A stretch of DNA of 64,000 nucleotides from the NCBI RefSeq assembly GCF_005049285.1, contig NZ_SOSC01000001.1:744001-808000 (forward strand), written 5' to 3'. Position numbers and translations under genes: made by a program. The notes beneath the pieces are model-generated. The model had not been told where the DNA came from. It saw nothing but the letters and a program-made list of their open reading frames with translations, and did no database searches. This document shows positions 1 to 7,826 of this stretch, piece after piece (position 1 is the first letter of the stretch; the number at the start of each line of letters is the position of its first letter). The stretch is from Halorientalis salina. GTDB taxonomy: Archaea; Halobacteriota; Halobacteria; Halobacteriales; Haloarculaceae.

Positions 1-288
1 GAGGCGGTCCCGGACCTCCGGCGCGTTACACCACAGCACATCTGGGCCGAGTTCGAACGAATCGAGCCATCGGGTGACGGTGCCGACGGAGTCTTCACTG
101 GCGCGCAGGGCGACGATGACGCGGGCCGGATCGACCCGTTCGAGCGTCGTGAGCACGCGCTCGGCAGCGAGGCTGGCGTGTTCACGCTCCGTGAGCGGCA
201 CGACGACGGCGGCGCTCTCCGTGGGCGCGTCGGGCACCCGGTCGGAGAACGCGTGGAGCGTCGCCACGCGCTCCTGGACGTATTCCAT
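1..288 (-). CDS. GT2-like glycosyltransferase (N-terminal part, runs off window)
   Basis: The first 96 codons of a minus-strand gene are present and the rest lies beyond base 1. The ATG is at 288 and the protein starts MEYVQERVATLHAF. Residues 25-60 (ESAAVVVPLTEREHA, then VLTTLERVDPARVIVALRA) look like the first beta-alpha-beta of a GT-A fold. I recognise the start as that of the haloarchaeal glycosyltransferases related to glucosyl-3-phosphoglycerate synthase; this is from memory of the family. The metal-binding DxD motif would be in the missing part, so the activity cannot be confirmed. The MFS gene lies 49 nt upstream on the same strand, so the two may be co-transcribed. Nothing else of the gene can be judged. 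Confidence 0.65.
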   Translation of the reverse strand, partial: MEYVQERVATLHAFSDRVPDAPTESAAVVVPLTEREHASLAAERVLTTLERVDPARVIVALRASEDSVGTVTRWLDSFELGPDVLWCNAPEVRDRL

Positions 289-337
289 CGGGCGTTCGTT
301 AGGCTGCTCCCCGAAAAAGTCCGCCGTTCTCGACCCG

Positions 338-1513
338 TCACGCCCGGGCGGCTGACGGGAACCAGCCAAGTCGGTGGACGGCCACGAGGACGACCACGAG
401 ACAGAGCAGGGCGGCGGCGAACGCCCGGAAGACGAGATCGAAGGCGAAGCCGGCGTCGGTCAGCGCGCCGACCGCGGAGCTACCGGTCGCCTGAACGATC
501 ATCATGCTCCCGCTGTAGGTGGCGTAGGCGCTGGCGCGGTGACGGTCCGGCAGCGACCCGAGCAGGAGCGTGTCGACCGCGGGAAAGACGCCGTGGATCA
601 CGTAGCCGACGAGGGCGCTGACGACCGCCAGCGCGAGCAGTCCCGACGTGATCGTCAACAGAAGGACCGCACCGCTAAAGCCCACCAGAATGGCGAAGAG
701 GTAGGGAGCGAGCGGCAGTCGGTCGGCGAGGTGACCGGAGACGAAGAACGCGGGGACACCGGCGGCGAAGACGACGGTCAGCAGGTTCCTGGCCATCGAT
801 TCGCCGACAGCCTTGGTCGTCGTGAGGTAGGTGACGTAGAAGTTGAACAGCCCGTTCCAGACGAAGCCGGCGAACCCGAGGACGGCGACGCCGGCCAGGA
901 TGATGGGGTACTGGTGGCGAACGGCCGCGAGCAGGTCGCGGTCGGCGGTGCCGGCCTTCGGGAGATCGGCGTTCCGACTCGCCAAGAAGAATCCCGCGGT
1001 CGCCAGCGCGGCGACGATCGCGATGCCCTGGAAGGTCGTCCGCCAGTCGCCGACGACGAGCGCGGCGGTCACGAACAGCGGCGCGCCCGCGGCTGCGAGT
1101 TGCGACGCCATGCCGTGGATGCCGAGGCGGCGGCCGACGCGGTCGGGGTAGAGTTCGCTGACGAGCGGGTTGGCCGCGATGAAGTACGCGCCGCTGGCCA
1201 GCCCCATCAGGAAGGCCCCGACCATGAGGACCGGGTTCGACTGCGCGGCGGCGGTAAAGAGCGCTGCGGCCGTGAGAATCCCACCGGTCGCGAGGACGAC
1301 GTGCTGTCGGGGCACTCTCGTCAGCAGGTAGCCGGTGGGAACCCGTGGCAGCGCGCTGCCGAGCCAGGCCAGCGTCGCCAGCAGTCCCAGCGTCGTCCCG
1401 CTGGCACCGAAGGCGCTCCGGAGCGGTTCCAGCAGGGGCGCGAAGACCACGCGGCCGAGGTTGACGAGGAAGACGAGCGAACACAGCGACCCGAAGACCT
1501 CTCGTCGATCCAC
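338..1513 (-). CDS. MFS transporter
   Basis: A 391-residue integral membrane protein with about 12 hydrophobic segments, the usual size and layout of a major facilitator superfamily carrier. The first helix (LCSLVFLVNLGRVVFAPLL) begins almost at the N-terminus. The loop after helix 2 contains LPRVPTGYLLTRVPRQ, matching the G-x-L-x-D-R-x-G-R style MFS loop, and a long polar loop splits the two six-helix halves near residue 190. Substrate unknown. The start is the first ATG and fits the helix-1 position. The gene precedes the glycosyltransferase at 288-1 by 49 nt. A long overlapping ORF on the opposite strand is a shadow of this gene, with R/E/G-rich translation and no recognisable fold. Confidence 0.9.
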   Translation of the reverse strand: MDRREVFGSLCSLVFLVNLGRVVFAPLLEPLRSAFGASGTTLGLLATLAWLGSALPRVPTGYLLTRVPRQHVVLATGGILTAAALFTAAAQSNPVLMVGAFLMGLASGAYFIAANPLVSELYPDRVGRRLGIHGMASQLAAAGAPLFVTAALVVGDWRTTFQGIAIVAALATAGFFLASRNADLPKAGTADRDLLAAVRHQYPIILAGVAVLGFAGFVWNGLFNFYVTYLTTTKAVGESMARNLLTVVFAAGVPAFFVSGHLADRLPLAPYLFAILVGFSGAVLLLTITSGLLALAVVSALVGYVIHGVFPAVDTLLLGSLPDRHRASAYATYSGSMMIVQATGSSAVGALTDAGFAFDLVFRAFAAALLCLVVVLVAVHRLGWFPSAARA

Positions 1514-1606
1514 GTCGACCCGTTCCCCCGCCGCCGAGTCAAACCTTCCGACACGCGATATCGAAATCCCGCTTCATCGAACACCTGTCAGACGCCCGGC
1601 ACGGAG

Positions 1607-1613
1607 TTTATAA
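1607..1613 (+). promoter_or_regulatory. TATA-like box of the small zinc-finger gene
   Basis: TTTATAA ends 24 nt before the ATG at 1637, the distance expected for a leaderless haloarchaeal transcript. The intervening sequence has no purine-rich ribosome binding site. Confidence 0.6.
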
Positions 1614-1636
1614 CCGGCCCGTGTGAACGGTCTGCT

Positions 1637-1807
1637 ATGGAATCCGTTCGCAAGGGAATGCGCTCCGGTGCTATCGAGAAGGACACCTACGAGCGGCTCA
1701 ACTGCGCGGAATGTGACACGGAACTCGGGACCAAAAACGACCCCGACGCGATGGGGACCGTCCGGTTCTGTCCCGAGTGCGGTCGCGAGTGGCAACGAAT
1801 CGGCTAG
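1637..1807 (+). CDS. Small zinc-finger protein, HVO_0758 family
   Basis: A 56-residue protein with two CxxC pairs, CAEC (residues about 23-26) and CPEC (about 46-49), which would bind one zinc ion. It closely matches my memory of the haloarchaeal HVO_0758-type zinc-finger micro-proteins: start MESVRKGMRSG, middle KDTYERLNC, end CPECGREW. Small proteins of this kind are linked in Haloferax to growth, biofilm and swarming traits, but the molecular target is not known. The start is fixed by a TATA box at 1607-1613 and the leaderless spacing. A much longer ORF in the same frame (from 374) only reads through the antisense of the MFS gene. The 3' end nearly touches the aldo/keto reductase, which is convergent. 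Confidence 0.85.
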   Translation: MESVRKGMRSGAIEKDTYERLNCAECDTELGTKNDPDAMGTVRFCPECGREWQRIG

Positions 1808-1808
1808 G

Positions 1809-2897
1809 TTACTCGAAGACGGTGTCGAACGCGTCGGCACCGAGCGGTTCGAAAGTGCCGGCATCGACGTTCTCCGCGACGTGGTCCGGCGACCCCATCC
1901 CGACGAGCGAACTCGTCACCCCCGGCGCGCTCCGGGCGAAGTTGATGGCGCGCTGTGCCCGGGTATCGCCGTCCAGTTTCGCTTCTACCTCGCCCGGCAT
2001 CTCCGCGGCGAGTTTCCCCTGCATGATCGAGGCGCTCGTGAACACGTCCAGGCCCGCGTCGTTAGCGAACCAGAGCGCGCTCTGTGGCCCCTCGGCCCCC
2101 TCGTGGGAGTCGACGGTGAAGGCGTCGGCCATGTAGATGTTGAATGGGAGTTGAATCGCGCGGAGGTGCGTCGAGTCGGTCCCTGCGCGGTCCGAGGCCG
2201 CACGGGCACGCGAGACGATCTCCGGGAGCGAGAGGTAGTTGTCGTGGTCCGACCCGACGCGGAAGCCCTCCCACGTCGCCACCCCGTAGTGGCGGATGTC
2301 GCCCTCGTCGGCTCGCTCCTCCAACCTGGTGAACGTCGCTTCGAGCTGGTCGTACACAGCGTCCCGGCTCTGCGTCCCCAGCTGCGTCTCGGGGTTGTGG
2401 ACGTAGTAGAGGTCGACGGTGTCGAGGTCGAGATTGGCGAGCGAGCGGTCGAGTTGGTCGTCGATGTAGTCGGGGGCGATACAGTGTTGTCCCATCGCCA
2501 GGTCGTCGCGGTCGACGATGCCGGGTTCGACGTACTCATCCCGAACGTACCGGCCGGGGTCGTCGGGTCGGTCGCCGTCGAAGCCGACGAAGCCGCCCTT
2601 GGTCGCGACGAGGACGGCCTCGCGGTCGACATCGGCGTCCGCGATCGCCTCGCCGACGACGCGTTCGCTGCGCTGGTTGCGGTAGTTGATGGCGGTGTCG
2701 ACGACGTTGACACCGGATTCGAGCGCCCGTACGATGGCGTCGTGGTACCCCTCGTCGGCGGCGTCGGTCGGGTTGCCGAGGTATGTGCCGACGCCGATCG
2801 AGGAGACGACGCAGTCGGAGAACGCCCGGAAGTAGGTGCGGGCGAACCGCTCGTGGTGTTCGTCGCGGTAGTCCCAGGTTGCCGCTCGGGTGGCCAT
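1809..2897 (-). CDS. Aldo/keto reductase
   Basis: A 362-residue NADPH-dependent oxidoreductase of the aldo/keto reductase superfamily. The classic features are visible: GVGTYLG near residue 35, NVVDTAINYRNQRSERVVGEA (the catalytic Asp-Tyr region) near residues 63-83, a conserved Lys in LVATKGGF, and the LYYVHNPE segment carrying the catalytic His. It is longer than the usual 320 residues because of a mid-protein loop. The substrate cannot be predicted. The start at 2897 (MATRAATWDY) is chosen because a TATA-like TTTTAC sits 24-29 nt upstream. The open frame continues upstream to 3371, but that part has non-coding character and runs under the APC gene. It is divergent from the APC permease. 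Confidence 0.9.
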   Translation of the reverse strand: MATRAATWDYRDEHHERFARTYFRAFSDCVVSSIGVGTYLGNPTDAADEGYHDAIVRALESGVNVVDTAINYRNQRSERVVGEAIADADVDREAVLVATKGGFVGFDGDRPDDPGRYVRDEYVEPGIVDRDDLAMGQHCIAPDYIDDQLDRSLANLDLDTVDLYYVHNPETQLGTQSRDAVYDQLEATFTRLEERADEGDIRHYGVATWEGFRVGSDHDNYLSLPEIVSRARAASDRAGTDSTHLRAIQLPFNIYMADAFTVDSHEGAEGPQSALWFANDAGLDVFTSASIMQGKLAAEMPGEVEAKLDGDTRAQRAINFARSAPGVTSSLVGMGSPDHVAENVDAGTFEPLGADAFDTVFE

Positions 2898-3066
2898 AGC
2901 CCTCGGTTGGAGTGCCGGCGGTAAAATCGGGGCGGTCGCAGGTCGGGACCCGACTCGGTTGCCTGTCGGTTCCCAGATCCTCGAAATTTCCACAACATTC
3001 ATTTTCGCGTCAGTAAGGATTAGCAGTACGGATGTCCTGGACACGTCGACGACAGGTAGGTGGCCG

Positions 3067-4521
3067 ATGAGCGGACAGCAAAACCGCTCGCCGGAGGCCG
3101 AACTCGGCCTTCTGGACGCGACGATGATCGGAATGGGGGCCATGATCGGGGCCGGTATCTTCGTCTTGACGGGACTGGCCGCCGAACTGGCCGGGCCGGC
3201 GGCGTTGCTCGTGTTCGTGCTCAACGGGGTCGTCACTGCCTTTACCGGCCTCTCGTACGCGGAACTGGCGTCGTCGATCCCCAAAAGCGGCGGCGGGTAC
3301 GCCTTCGTCCGGGAGATCTTCGACGACCTCCCGTCGTTCCTGATGGGGTGGATGCTCTGGTTCGCGTACATGATCGCCGGCGCGCTGTACGCGCTGGGGT
3401 TCGCGCCGAACTTCCTCGAACTGTTGCACGTCTACAAGCTGGTCCCCCCACCGGAAGCGGTGGGAGCGATCGCCCTGCCGGTCGTGGACGTCGGGATCCC
3501 GCCGGGCCTCGGGCTCGCGTTCGTGGCCGTCCTCTTGTTCGTGGCCGTCAACGCCGCCTCGACGGCGGCCAGCGGGAGCGTCGAGACGATCTTCACCATC
3601 ACGAAGGTCAGCATCCTCGTCGTCTTCGTTGGCTTCGGCGTCGCCTCGCCGATGTTCGCGAGTGCCGAGTTCCAGCCGCTCTTTACCGACGGGACGGGAC
3701 CGCTCGCGATCCTGCCGGCGATGGGCCTGACGTTCATCGCCTTCGAGGGGTACGACCTCATCACGACGGTCACCGAGGAAGTCGAGAACCCGCGCGAGAA
3801 CATCCCGAAGGCCATCTTCCTGAGCCTGGCCGCGACGCTCGTCGTCTACATCGCGGTGGTCACGGTTGCCATTGGGACGCTGGGCGCGCGGGGTCTGGCC
3901 GAAGCCGGCGAGGCCGGCATCGCGCAGGCGGCGACCGAGTTCATGCCGACCGGCCTGCCGGTCATTCAGAACGGCGGGGCGGTGATCGTCTTCGGTGCCG
4001 TCTTCTCGACGCTGACGGCGCTGAACGCCGTGGTCATCGCTTCCTCGCGCGTCGCGTTCTCGATGGGTCGGGAGGGGCAACTGCTCCCTAGTTTCGGCCG
4101 GATTCACCACCGCTACGGGACGCCCTTCGTGGCGATCCTCGCGAGCGCCGTCGTGATGCTCGGATCGGTGGCCCTCCCGACCCAGAGCGCCGGCAACATG
4201 TCCAGCCTCTTTTTCCTGCTTTCCTTCATCGTCGTCAACGCCGCGGTCATCAAACTGCGACGGGAACGCCCGGACATGAACCGACCCTACGAGATGCCGT
4301 ACTATCCGATCCCACCGCTGCTGGGCATCGGACTGAACCTGCTGTTGACGGTCGTGCTCGTGGTGTTCCTGGTGCAGACGGACCCGCTGGCGCTGGTGCT
4401 CAGCGTCGGCTGGATACTGCTCGGCGGCGTCGCGTACGTGGCCCTCAACCGGTTCCGCGCAGCCCGGGACATCGACAGCGACCCGACGCCGGCCGCTCCG
4501 GTCTCGGGGGAGGACGATTAA
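3067..4521 (+). CDS. APC-superfamily permease
   Basis: A 484-residue protein with 12 predicted membrane segments. The start of helix 1 (GMGAMIGAGIFVLTGLAAEL, residues about 20-39) carries the GxGxG-type unwound loop of the amino acid-polyamine-cation superfamily. Helix 6 contains AFEGYDLITT followed by the EEVENPREN(I)PKAI motif, another APC signature. It lacks the long cytosolic C-terminal domain found in KimA and the universal-stress domain found in many haloarchaeal cationic amino acid permeases. The stop is followed after 2 nt by the ATG of an RCK protein, so the pair is almost certainly one operon and the RCK protein probably gates or regulates this permease. Substrate is open: amino acid or potassium are both reasonable. 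The start follows a GGTAGGTGG purine run at 3055-3063. Confidence 0.88.
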   Translation: MSGQQNRSPEAELGLLDATMIGMGAMIGAGIFVLTGLAAELAGPAALLVFVLNGVVTAFTGLSYAELASSIPKSGGGYAFVREIFDDLPSFLMGWMLWFAYMIAGALYALGFAPNFLELLHVYKLVPPPEAVGAIALPVVDVGIPPGLGLAFVAVLLFVAVNAASTAASGSVETIFTITKVSILVVFVGFGVASPMFASAEFQPLFTDGTGPLAILPAMGLTFIAFEGYDLITTVTEEVENPRENIPKAIFLSLAATLVVYIAVVTVAIGTLGARGLAEAGEAGIAQAATEFMPTGLPVIQNGGAVIVFGAVFSTLTALNAVVIASSRVAFSMGREGQLLPSFGRIHHRYGTPFVAILASAVVMLGSVALPTQSAGNMSSLFFLLSFIVVNAAVIKLRRERPDMNRPYEMPYYPIPPLLGIGLNLLLTVVLVVFLVQTDPLALVLSVGWILLGGVAYVALNRFRAARDIDSDPTPAAPVSGEDD

Positions 4522-4523
4522 CC

Positions 4524-5177
4524 ATGACAAGCAATCTAGACGTGATCATCGCTGGCGGCGGACGAGTCGGCTTCCAAACAGCGTCCATCCTGGCCAACCG
4601 GGGTGACGACGTGACGATAATCGAACCCGACCCGGACACCGTCGAGGCGATCGCCGACGAGTGGGTCGCGACGGTCATCGAGGGTGACGCGACGAACCCC
4701 GACATCCTCGAACAGGCGGACGTCGCCGGTGCCGACGTCGTCGCCGGCCTCACCGCCCAGACGGGACTCAACCTCGGGGTCTGTATGGCGGCGACGGAGA
4801 TGAACCCGGGCGTCCGGACCGTCGCCCGCATCGAACAGGAGACGGGCGACGCCTACACGCGGTTCGTCGACGACGTGCTCTTCCCCGAGCGAGCCGGCGC
4901 ACAGGTGGCGGCCAACGAGATCACCGGGAACGACATCCGGACGCTGGCCGACGTGACCGGGACGCTCGACATCATGCAGATCCGCGTCGAGCAGGGCGCG
5001 CCCGCGGCCGGAAAAGCGCTCACGGAGGTCCGGTTCCCGGACGGGACGCTGATCATCTCCGACGACGATGGCGAGCGCGTCGCCCGCCCGGACACGACGC
5101 TCACCCCGGGCAAGAGCTACGTGGTCGCGGTCGAACCCGACGTGGTCGACGAAGTGCTGCAACTGATGCGCGGGTGA
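4524..5177 (+). CDS. TrkA/RCK domain protein (regulatory subunit)
   Basis: A 217-residue cytoplasmic protein with an N-terminal RCK_N Rossmann domain (VIIAGGGRVGFQTASIL, residues 5-21, with acidic IIEPD after beta-2 indicating NAD(H) preference) and a C-terminal RCK_C domain (residues about 137-217, ending GKSYVVAVEPDVVDEVL). This is the standard TrkA/KtrA-like architecture that assembles into gating rings under potassium channels and transporters; RCK_C domains can bind cyclic-di-AMP in bacteria. Its partner here is the APC permease 2 nt upstream rather than a TrkH-type channel. Convergent with the DHH phosphoesterase, with only 9 nt between the stops. Confidence 0.9.
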   Translation: MTSNLDVIIAGGGRVGFQTASILANRGDDVTIIEPDPDTVEAIADEWVATVIEGDATNPDILEQADVAGADVVAGLTAQTGLNLGVCMAATEMNPGVRTVARIEQETGDAYTRFVDDVLFPERAGAQVAANEITGNDIRTLADVTGTLDIMQIRVEQGAPAAGKALTEVRFPDGTLIISDDDGERVARPDTTLTPGKSYVVAVEPDVVDEVLQLMRG

Positions 5178-5186
5178 GAAGGAGCC

Positions 5187-6362
5187 TCAGAGATCGCCGG
5201 ACATCGCGTCGAACAGCCGATCCGTCAGTTCTGGCATGGTCATGCCGGCGGAGGGACCGATGCCTTCCATGTGTTCGAGGGAGATCTGACCGCCACCCAT
5301 CCGAGCGTGGCCGCCGGCTTCGGCCATCGGGATGTCCTCGACAGCGCCGCGGAGAGTCTTGCCCATGTGGACGCGGTCGTCGCGCGACCGCCCGGAGAGG
5401 TGGACCGTTCCCTCTTTCTCGCCGGCGACGACGACAGCGGTTACGCCTTCCAGTCGGAGGAGTTCGTCGGCGGCCTGCGGAATGGCGTCGGCGTTGTTCA
5501 CCGTGCCGACGTTCGAGAAGGCGAAGGCGGTGCGAACGTCGCGGTTTGTGATCGCACGGGCCTTGACCTCCAGGATCTCGGCGTCGACCTCGGGGTTCGC
5601 GATGCGGTCGAGCGCGTCCTGGTCGACCCCGTCGTAGAGGTAGCTGGCGGCCTCGAATTCGGCGGGTGAACAACCCTTCGTGAGGCTCTTGGTGTCAGAT
5701 TGGATGCCGTGAATGAGGCCCGTCGCCACGTCCGTCGGGAGGTCCCCGGCTCCGGCTTCCTCGTCCGGGTCGATCGTGTCCCAGCCCATCGACTGGGCGT
5801 ACTCGGCGAAAATGGTCGCACAGGCCCCGTTGTCGGTCCGAACGTCGGTGAATCTCCGACCCGTGCCGCCGCCGGGATGGTGGTCGATGACGGCCAGCGG
5901 CTCGACGCCATCGGCACCGGAAAAGCCCCGCGGCGTGTTGTGGTCGACGAGGACGACGTCCTCGGCGGCCAGTTCGCTGGCGTCGTCGAGGCGTTCGAAG
6001 TCCAGATCGAGAACGGTCTCGAACGCGCGGTTTTGCTGGTGACGGATCTGACCCGCGTAGTACATCGTCGCGTCGGTGTCGGCAGCGTCGGCGATGGCGT
6101 CGACCGCCAGGGCACACGACATCGCGTCCGGGTCCGGGTTGGGGTGCATCAGCACTGCGATCTCGTCTCGCGAGGCGAGAAGCCGCCTGAACCGATGGCC
6201 AGTGGAGCGGCGAAGCCGGAGGGCGAGCCAACCAGCGCCACTGACGACCACGGCGAGGACGACGACGGCCAGGACTCCGAGCAGCGGGTTCTCCAGGGCG
6301 AACGCCGCGGTAGTGTCGACGGCCGCACGTAAGTCGTCACCACCTGCGGCTACAAGTGGCAT
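5187..6362 (-). CDS. Membrane-tethered DHH/DHHA1 phosphoesterase
   Basis: About 391 residues: one N-terminal membrane helix (LLGVLAVVVLAVVVSGAGWL, about residues 26-45), then a DHH domain and a C-terminal DHHA1 domain. Metal ligands are visible in MHPNPDPDAMSCALA, VLVDHNTPRG and AVIDHHPGG. The DHHA1 substrate-binding GGHARMGGG motif lies near residue 365. Family activities include NrnA-type oligoribonuclease/pAp phosphatase and GdpP-type cyclic-di-AMP phosphodiesterase. The single helix without PAS or GGDEF domains is unlike bacterial GdpP. I start at ATG 6362 because TTCTTA around 6386-6391 is suitably placed as a TATA box; ATG 6404 would add 14 residues. Possibly the last gene of an operon with the epimerase-like gene upstream, 102 nt away. 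Confidence 0.88.
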   Translation of the reverse strand: MPLVAAGGDDLRAAVDTTAAFALENPLLGVLAVVVLAVVVSGAGWLALRLRRSTGHRFRRLLASRDEIAVLMHPNPDPDAMSCALAVDAIADAADTDATMYYAGQIRHQQNRAFETVLDLDFERLDDASELAAEDVVLVDHNTPRGFSGADGVEPLAVIDHHPGGGTGRRFTDVRTDNGACATIFAEYAQSMGWDTIDPDEEAGAGDLPTDVATGLIHGIQSDTKSLTKGCSPAEFEAASYLYDGVDQDALDRIANPEVDAEILEVKARAITNRDVRTAFAFSNVGTVNNADAIPQAADELLRLEGVTAVVVAGEKEGTVHLSGRSRDDRVHMGKTLRGAVEDIPMAEAGGHARMGGGQISLEHMEGIGPSAGMTMPELTDRLFDAMSGDL

Positions 6363-6464
6363 ACTCGAAACCTCTCTCCCCGCAGAGGTAAGAAGGTTCC
6401 CCATCTTCCCAAGACCGGCAACTCACCGCGAGAGGTTCCCTGGAGGTGTTTTCTCGCCGTTTCG

Positions 6465-7361
6465 TTACCGGTACTCGCCGGCGCAGTAGGCGTCGATGGC
6501 CGCGCGATACCCGCGCCGATACGTCGGGTATTCGAACTCGTAGCCGAATGCCTGGAGGCGGTCGTTCGAGCAGCGCTTGCTGGTCTGTATCCGCCGTCGA
6601 GCGGCCTCCGAGAGGTCGCCGTCGTCCAGCCGCTCGGCTTTCGTCCGCTTGGGCGGCTCGGGCACGCCACACTGCTCGGCAAGCCAGTCGGCGAACGCCC
6701 ACTTCGAGACCGGTTCGTCGTCGACGACCAGGACGGCCTCGTCGCGGGCGAGATCCTCCGCGAGCAGATACCGGACGGCTCCCGCGGCGTCGTCGCGGTG
6801 GATCATGTTCAAGAATCCCTCGGTCACTGGTCCGTCGACGTACCGAGTCAGCCGGTAGCGGTCGGGTCCGTACAGGCCGGCGAAACGCGCGACGGTCCCG
6901 TCGATCCCGTAGTCGGCGGCGACCTCGTGGGCGACCCGCTCTGCTTCTGCGAGTACTCGCGTCTTCTCGGTCGTCGGATCGAGCGGCGTTTCCTCGTCGA
7001 CCCAGTCGCCGCCGTGGTCGCCGTAGACGCCGGTACTGGACGTGTACACGAGCCGGTCCGGCGAGTCCTCGCGACCGCCGAACTGCTCGATCGCCGTTCG
7101 CAGGCCTTCGACGTAGACCTCGCGGGCGGCCTCGGCACCGCGACCGCCGGAACTGGCCGCGAAGACGACGGCGTCCGCGTCGGGGACCGACGCCAGTTCG
7201 GTGGCCTCGGTGATGTCCGCCTGGACCGACTCGAAGCCGGCCGACTCGATGGCATCGAGACCGTCCTGTGATCGCCTGACGCCGACGACCTCGTGGTCGT
7301 CGGCCAGCTGTCGCCCGAGTTCGAGTCCGACGTAGCCACAGCCGAGGATTGCGACGCGCAT
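6465..7361 (-). CDS. NAD(P)-dependent epimerase-like (extended SDR) protein
   Basis: 298 residues with an N-terminal Rossmann motif (ILGCGYVGLELGRQL, residues 4-18) and the SDR-e style segment LVYTSSTGVYGDHGG near residue 110. RFAGLYGPDRYRL near 175 and NMIHRDDAAGAV near 205 are typical of extended SDRs of the YeeZ type. I do not see the catalytic YxxxK lysine at the usual place, as in YeeZ-like members, so it may be a nucleotide-sugar binding protein of unknown chemistry. It starts 2 nt after the stop of the DUF5791 gene, so the two are co-translated. The N-terminal ATG abuts the Rossmann fold and is secure. Confidence 0.85.
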   Translation of the reverse strand: MRVAILGCGYVGLELGRQLADDHEVVGVRRSQDGLDAIESAGFESVQADITEATELASVPDADAVVFAASSGGRGAEAAREVYVEGLRTAIEQFGGREDSPDRLVYTSSTGVYGDHGGDWVDEETPLDPTTEKTRVLAEAERVAHEVAADYGIDGTVARFAGLYGPDRYRLTRYVDGPVTEGFLNMIHRDDAAGAVRYLLAEDLARDEAVLVVDDEPVSKWAFADWLAEQCGVPEPPKRTKAERLDDGDLSEAARRRIQTSKRCSNDRLQAFGYEFEYPTYRRGYRAAIDAYCAGEYR

Positions 7362-7363
7362 GA

Positions 7364-7792
7364 TTATCCTTTCTTGCTCTCGATGAACTGGTGGAGGACG
7401 GCGTACTCTCCCAGCGTCATCGGATAGCGACCCTCGACTTTCTGCTGGATCTCCTTTGCGTCCATCTGTGCGTTGATTCCCGACTGGATGGCCTCGACGT
7501 CGAGAACGGCCACGCTCATACCCATCATCAGGATGTCCCGTGCGTCGGCGGCGAGGAAGTCCGCGTCCGGTCGGTCGGGGTCGGTCGCGAGGATCGCTGC
7601 GGCCTCCTCCAGCGTGATTTCCGGGGACTCGCCAGCCAGGAGCGAATCGAGCGTCTCCTCGTCGACGTCCGTCGCGTCGGCGACTGCGTCGACGCCCTGG
7701 GTTTCGACGGTTTCGGCGAGGACCCGCTCGTAGGCCCTCCGCAGTTCCTCGGGATCCCGTTCGGCCGGCGATTCGAACTCGTCTCGTAACAT
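7364..7792 (-). CDS. DUF5791 family protein
   Basis: A 142-residue acidic soluble protein. I recognise the haloarchaeal DUF5791 family from the start MLRDEFESP, the TLEEAAAILA helix, RDILMMGMS, and the ending KEIQQKVEGRYPMTLGEYA. The segment DATDVDEETLDSLLAGESPEITLEEAAAIL reads like a helix-turn-helix-like helical bundle, but DNA binding is only a guess. The function of the family is unknown. The start at 7792 is preferred over a 9-codon extension to 7819, because the family begins with MLxDEF. It is followed after 2 nt by the epimerase-like gene and lies 34 nt downstream of the large secreted protein gene on the same strand. Confidence 0.8.
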   Translation of the reverse strand: MLRDEFESPAERDPEELRRAYERVLAETVETQGVDAVADATDVDEETLDSLLAGESPEITLEEAAAILATDPDRPDADFLAADARDILMMGMSVAVLDVEAIQSGINAQMDAKEIQQKVEGRYPMTLGEYAVLHQFIESKKG

Positions 7793-7826
7793 GCTCACCG
7801 ATTGGGCATCCCGGTACAAATCACTG

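Noticed and set aside
374-1807. A 477-residue open frame on the plus strand over the MFS gene
   Set aside because: The frame is antisense to a clear MFS protein and its translation is R/E/G-rich without any fold; only the last 56 residues (1637-1807) are a real gene.
2898-3371. N-terminal extension of the aldo/keto reductase frame to 3371
   Set aside because: The extension runs under the APC gene and has no family similarity; the start at 2897 fits a TATA box.
3010-4530. A 506-residue minus-strand frame over the APC permease
   Set aside because: Highly charged, H/R/D-rich translation typical of the antisense of GC-rich membrane protein genes.
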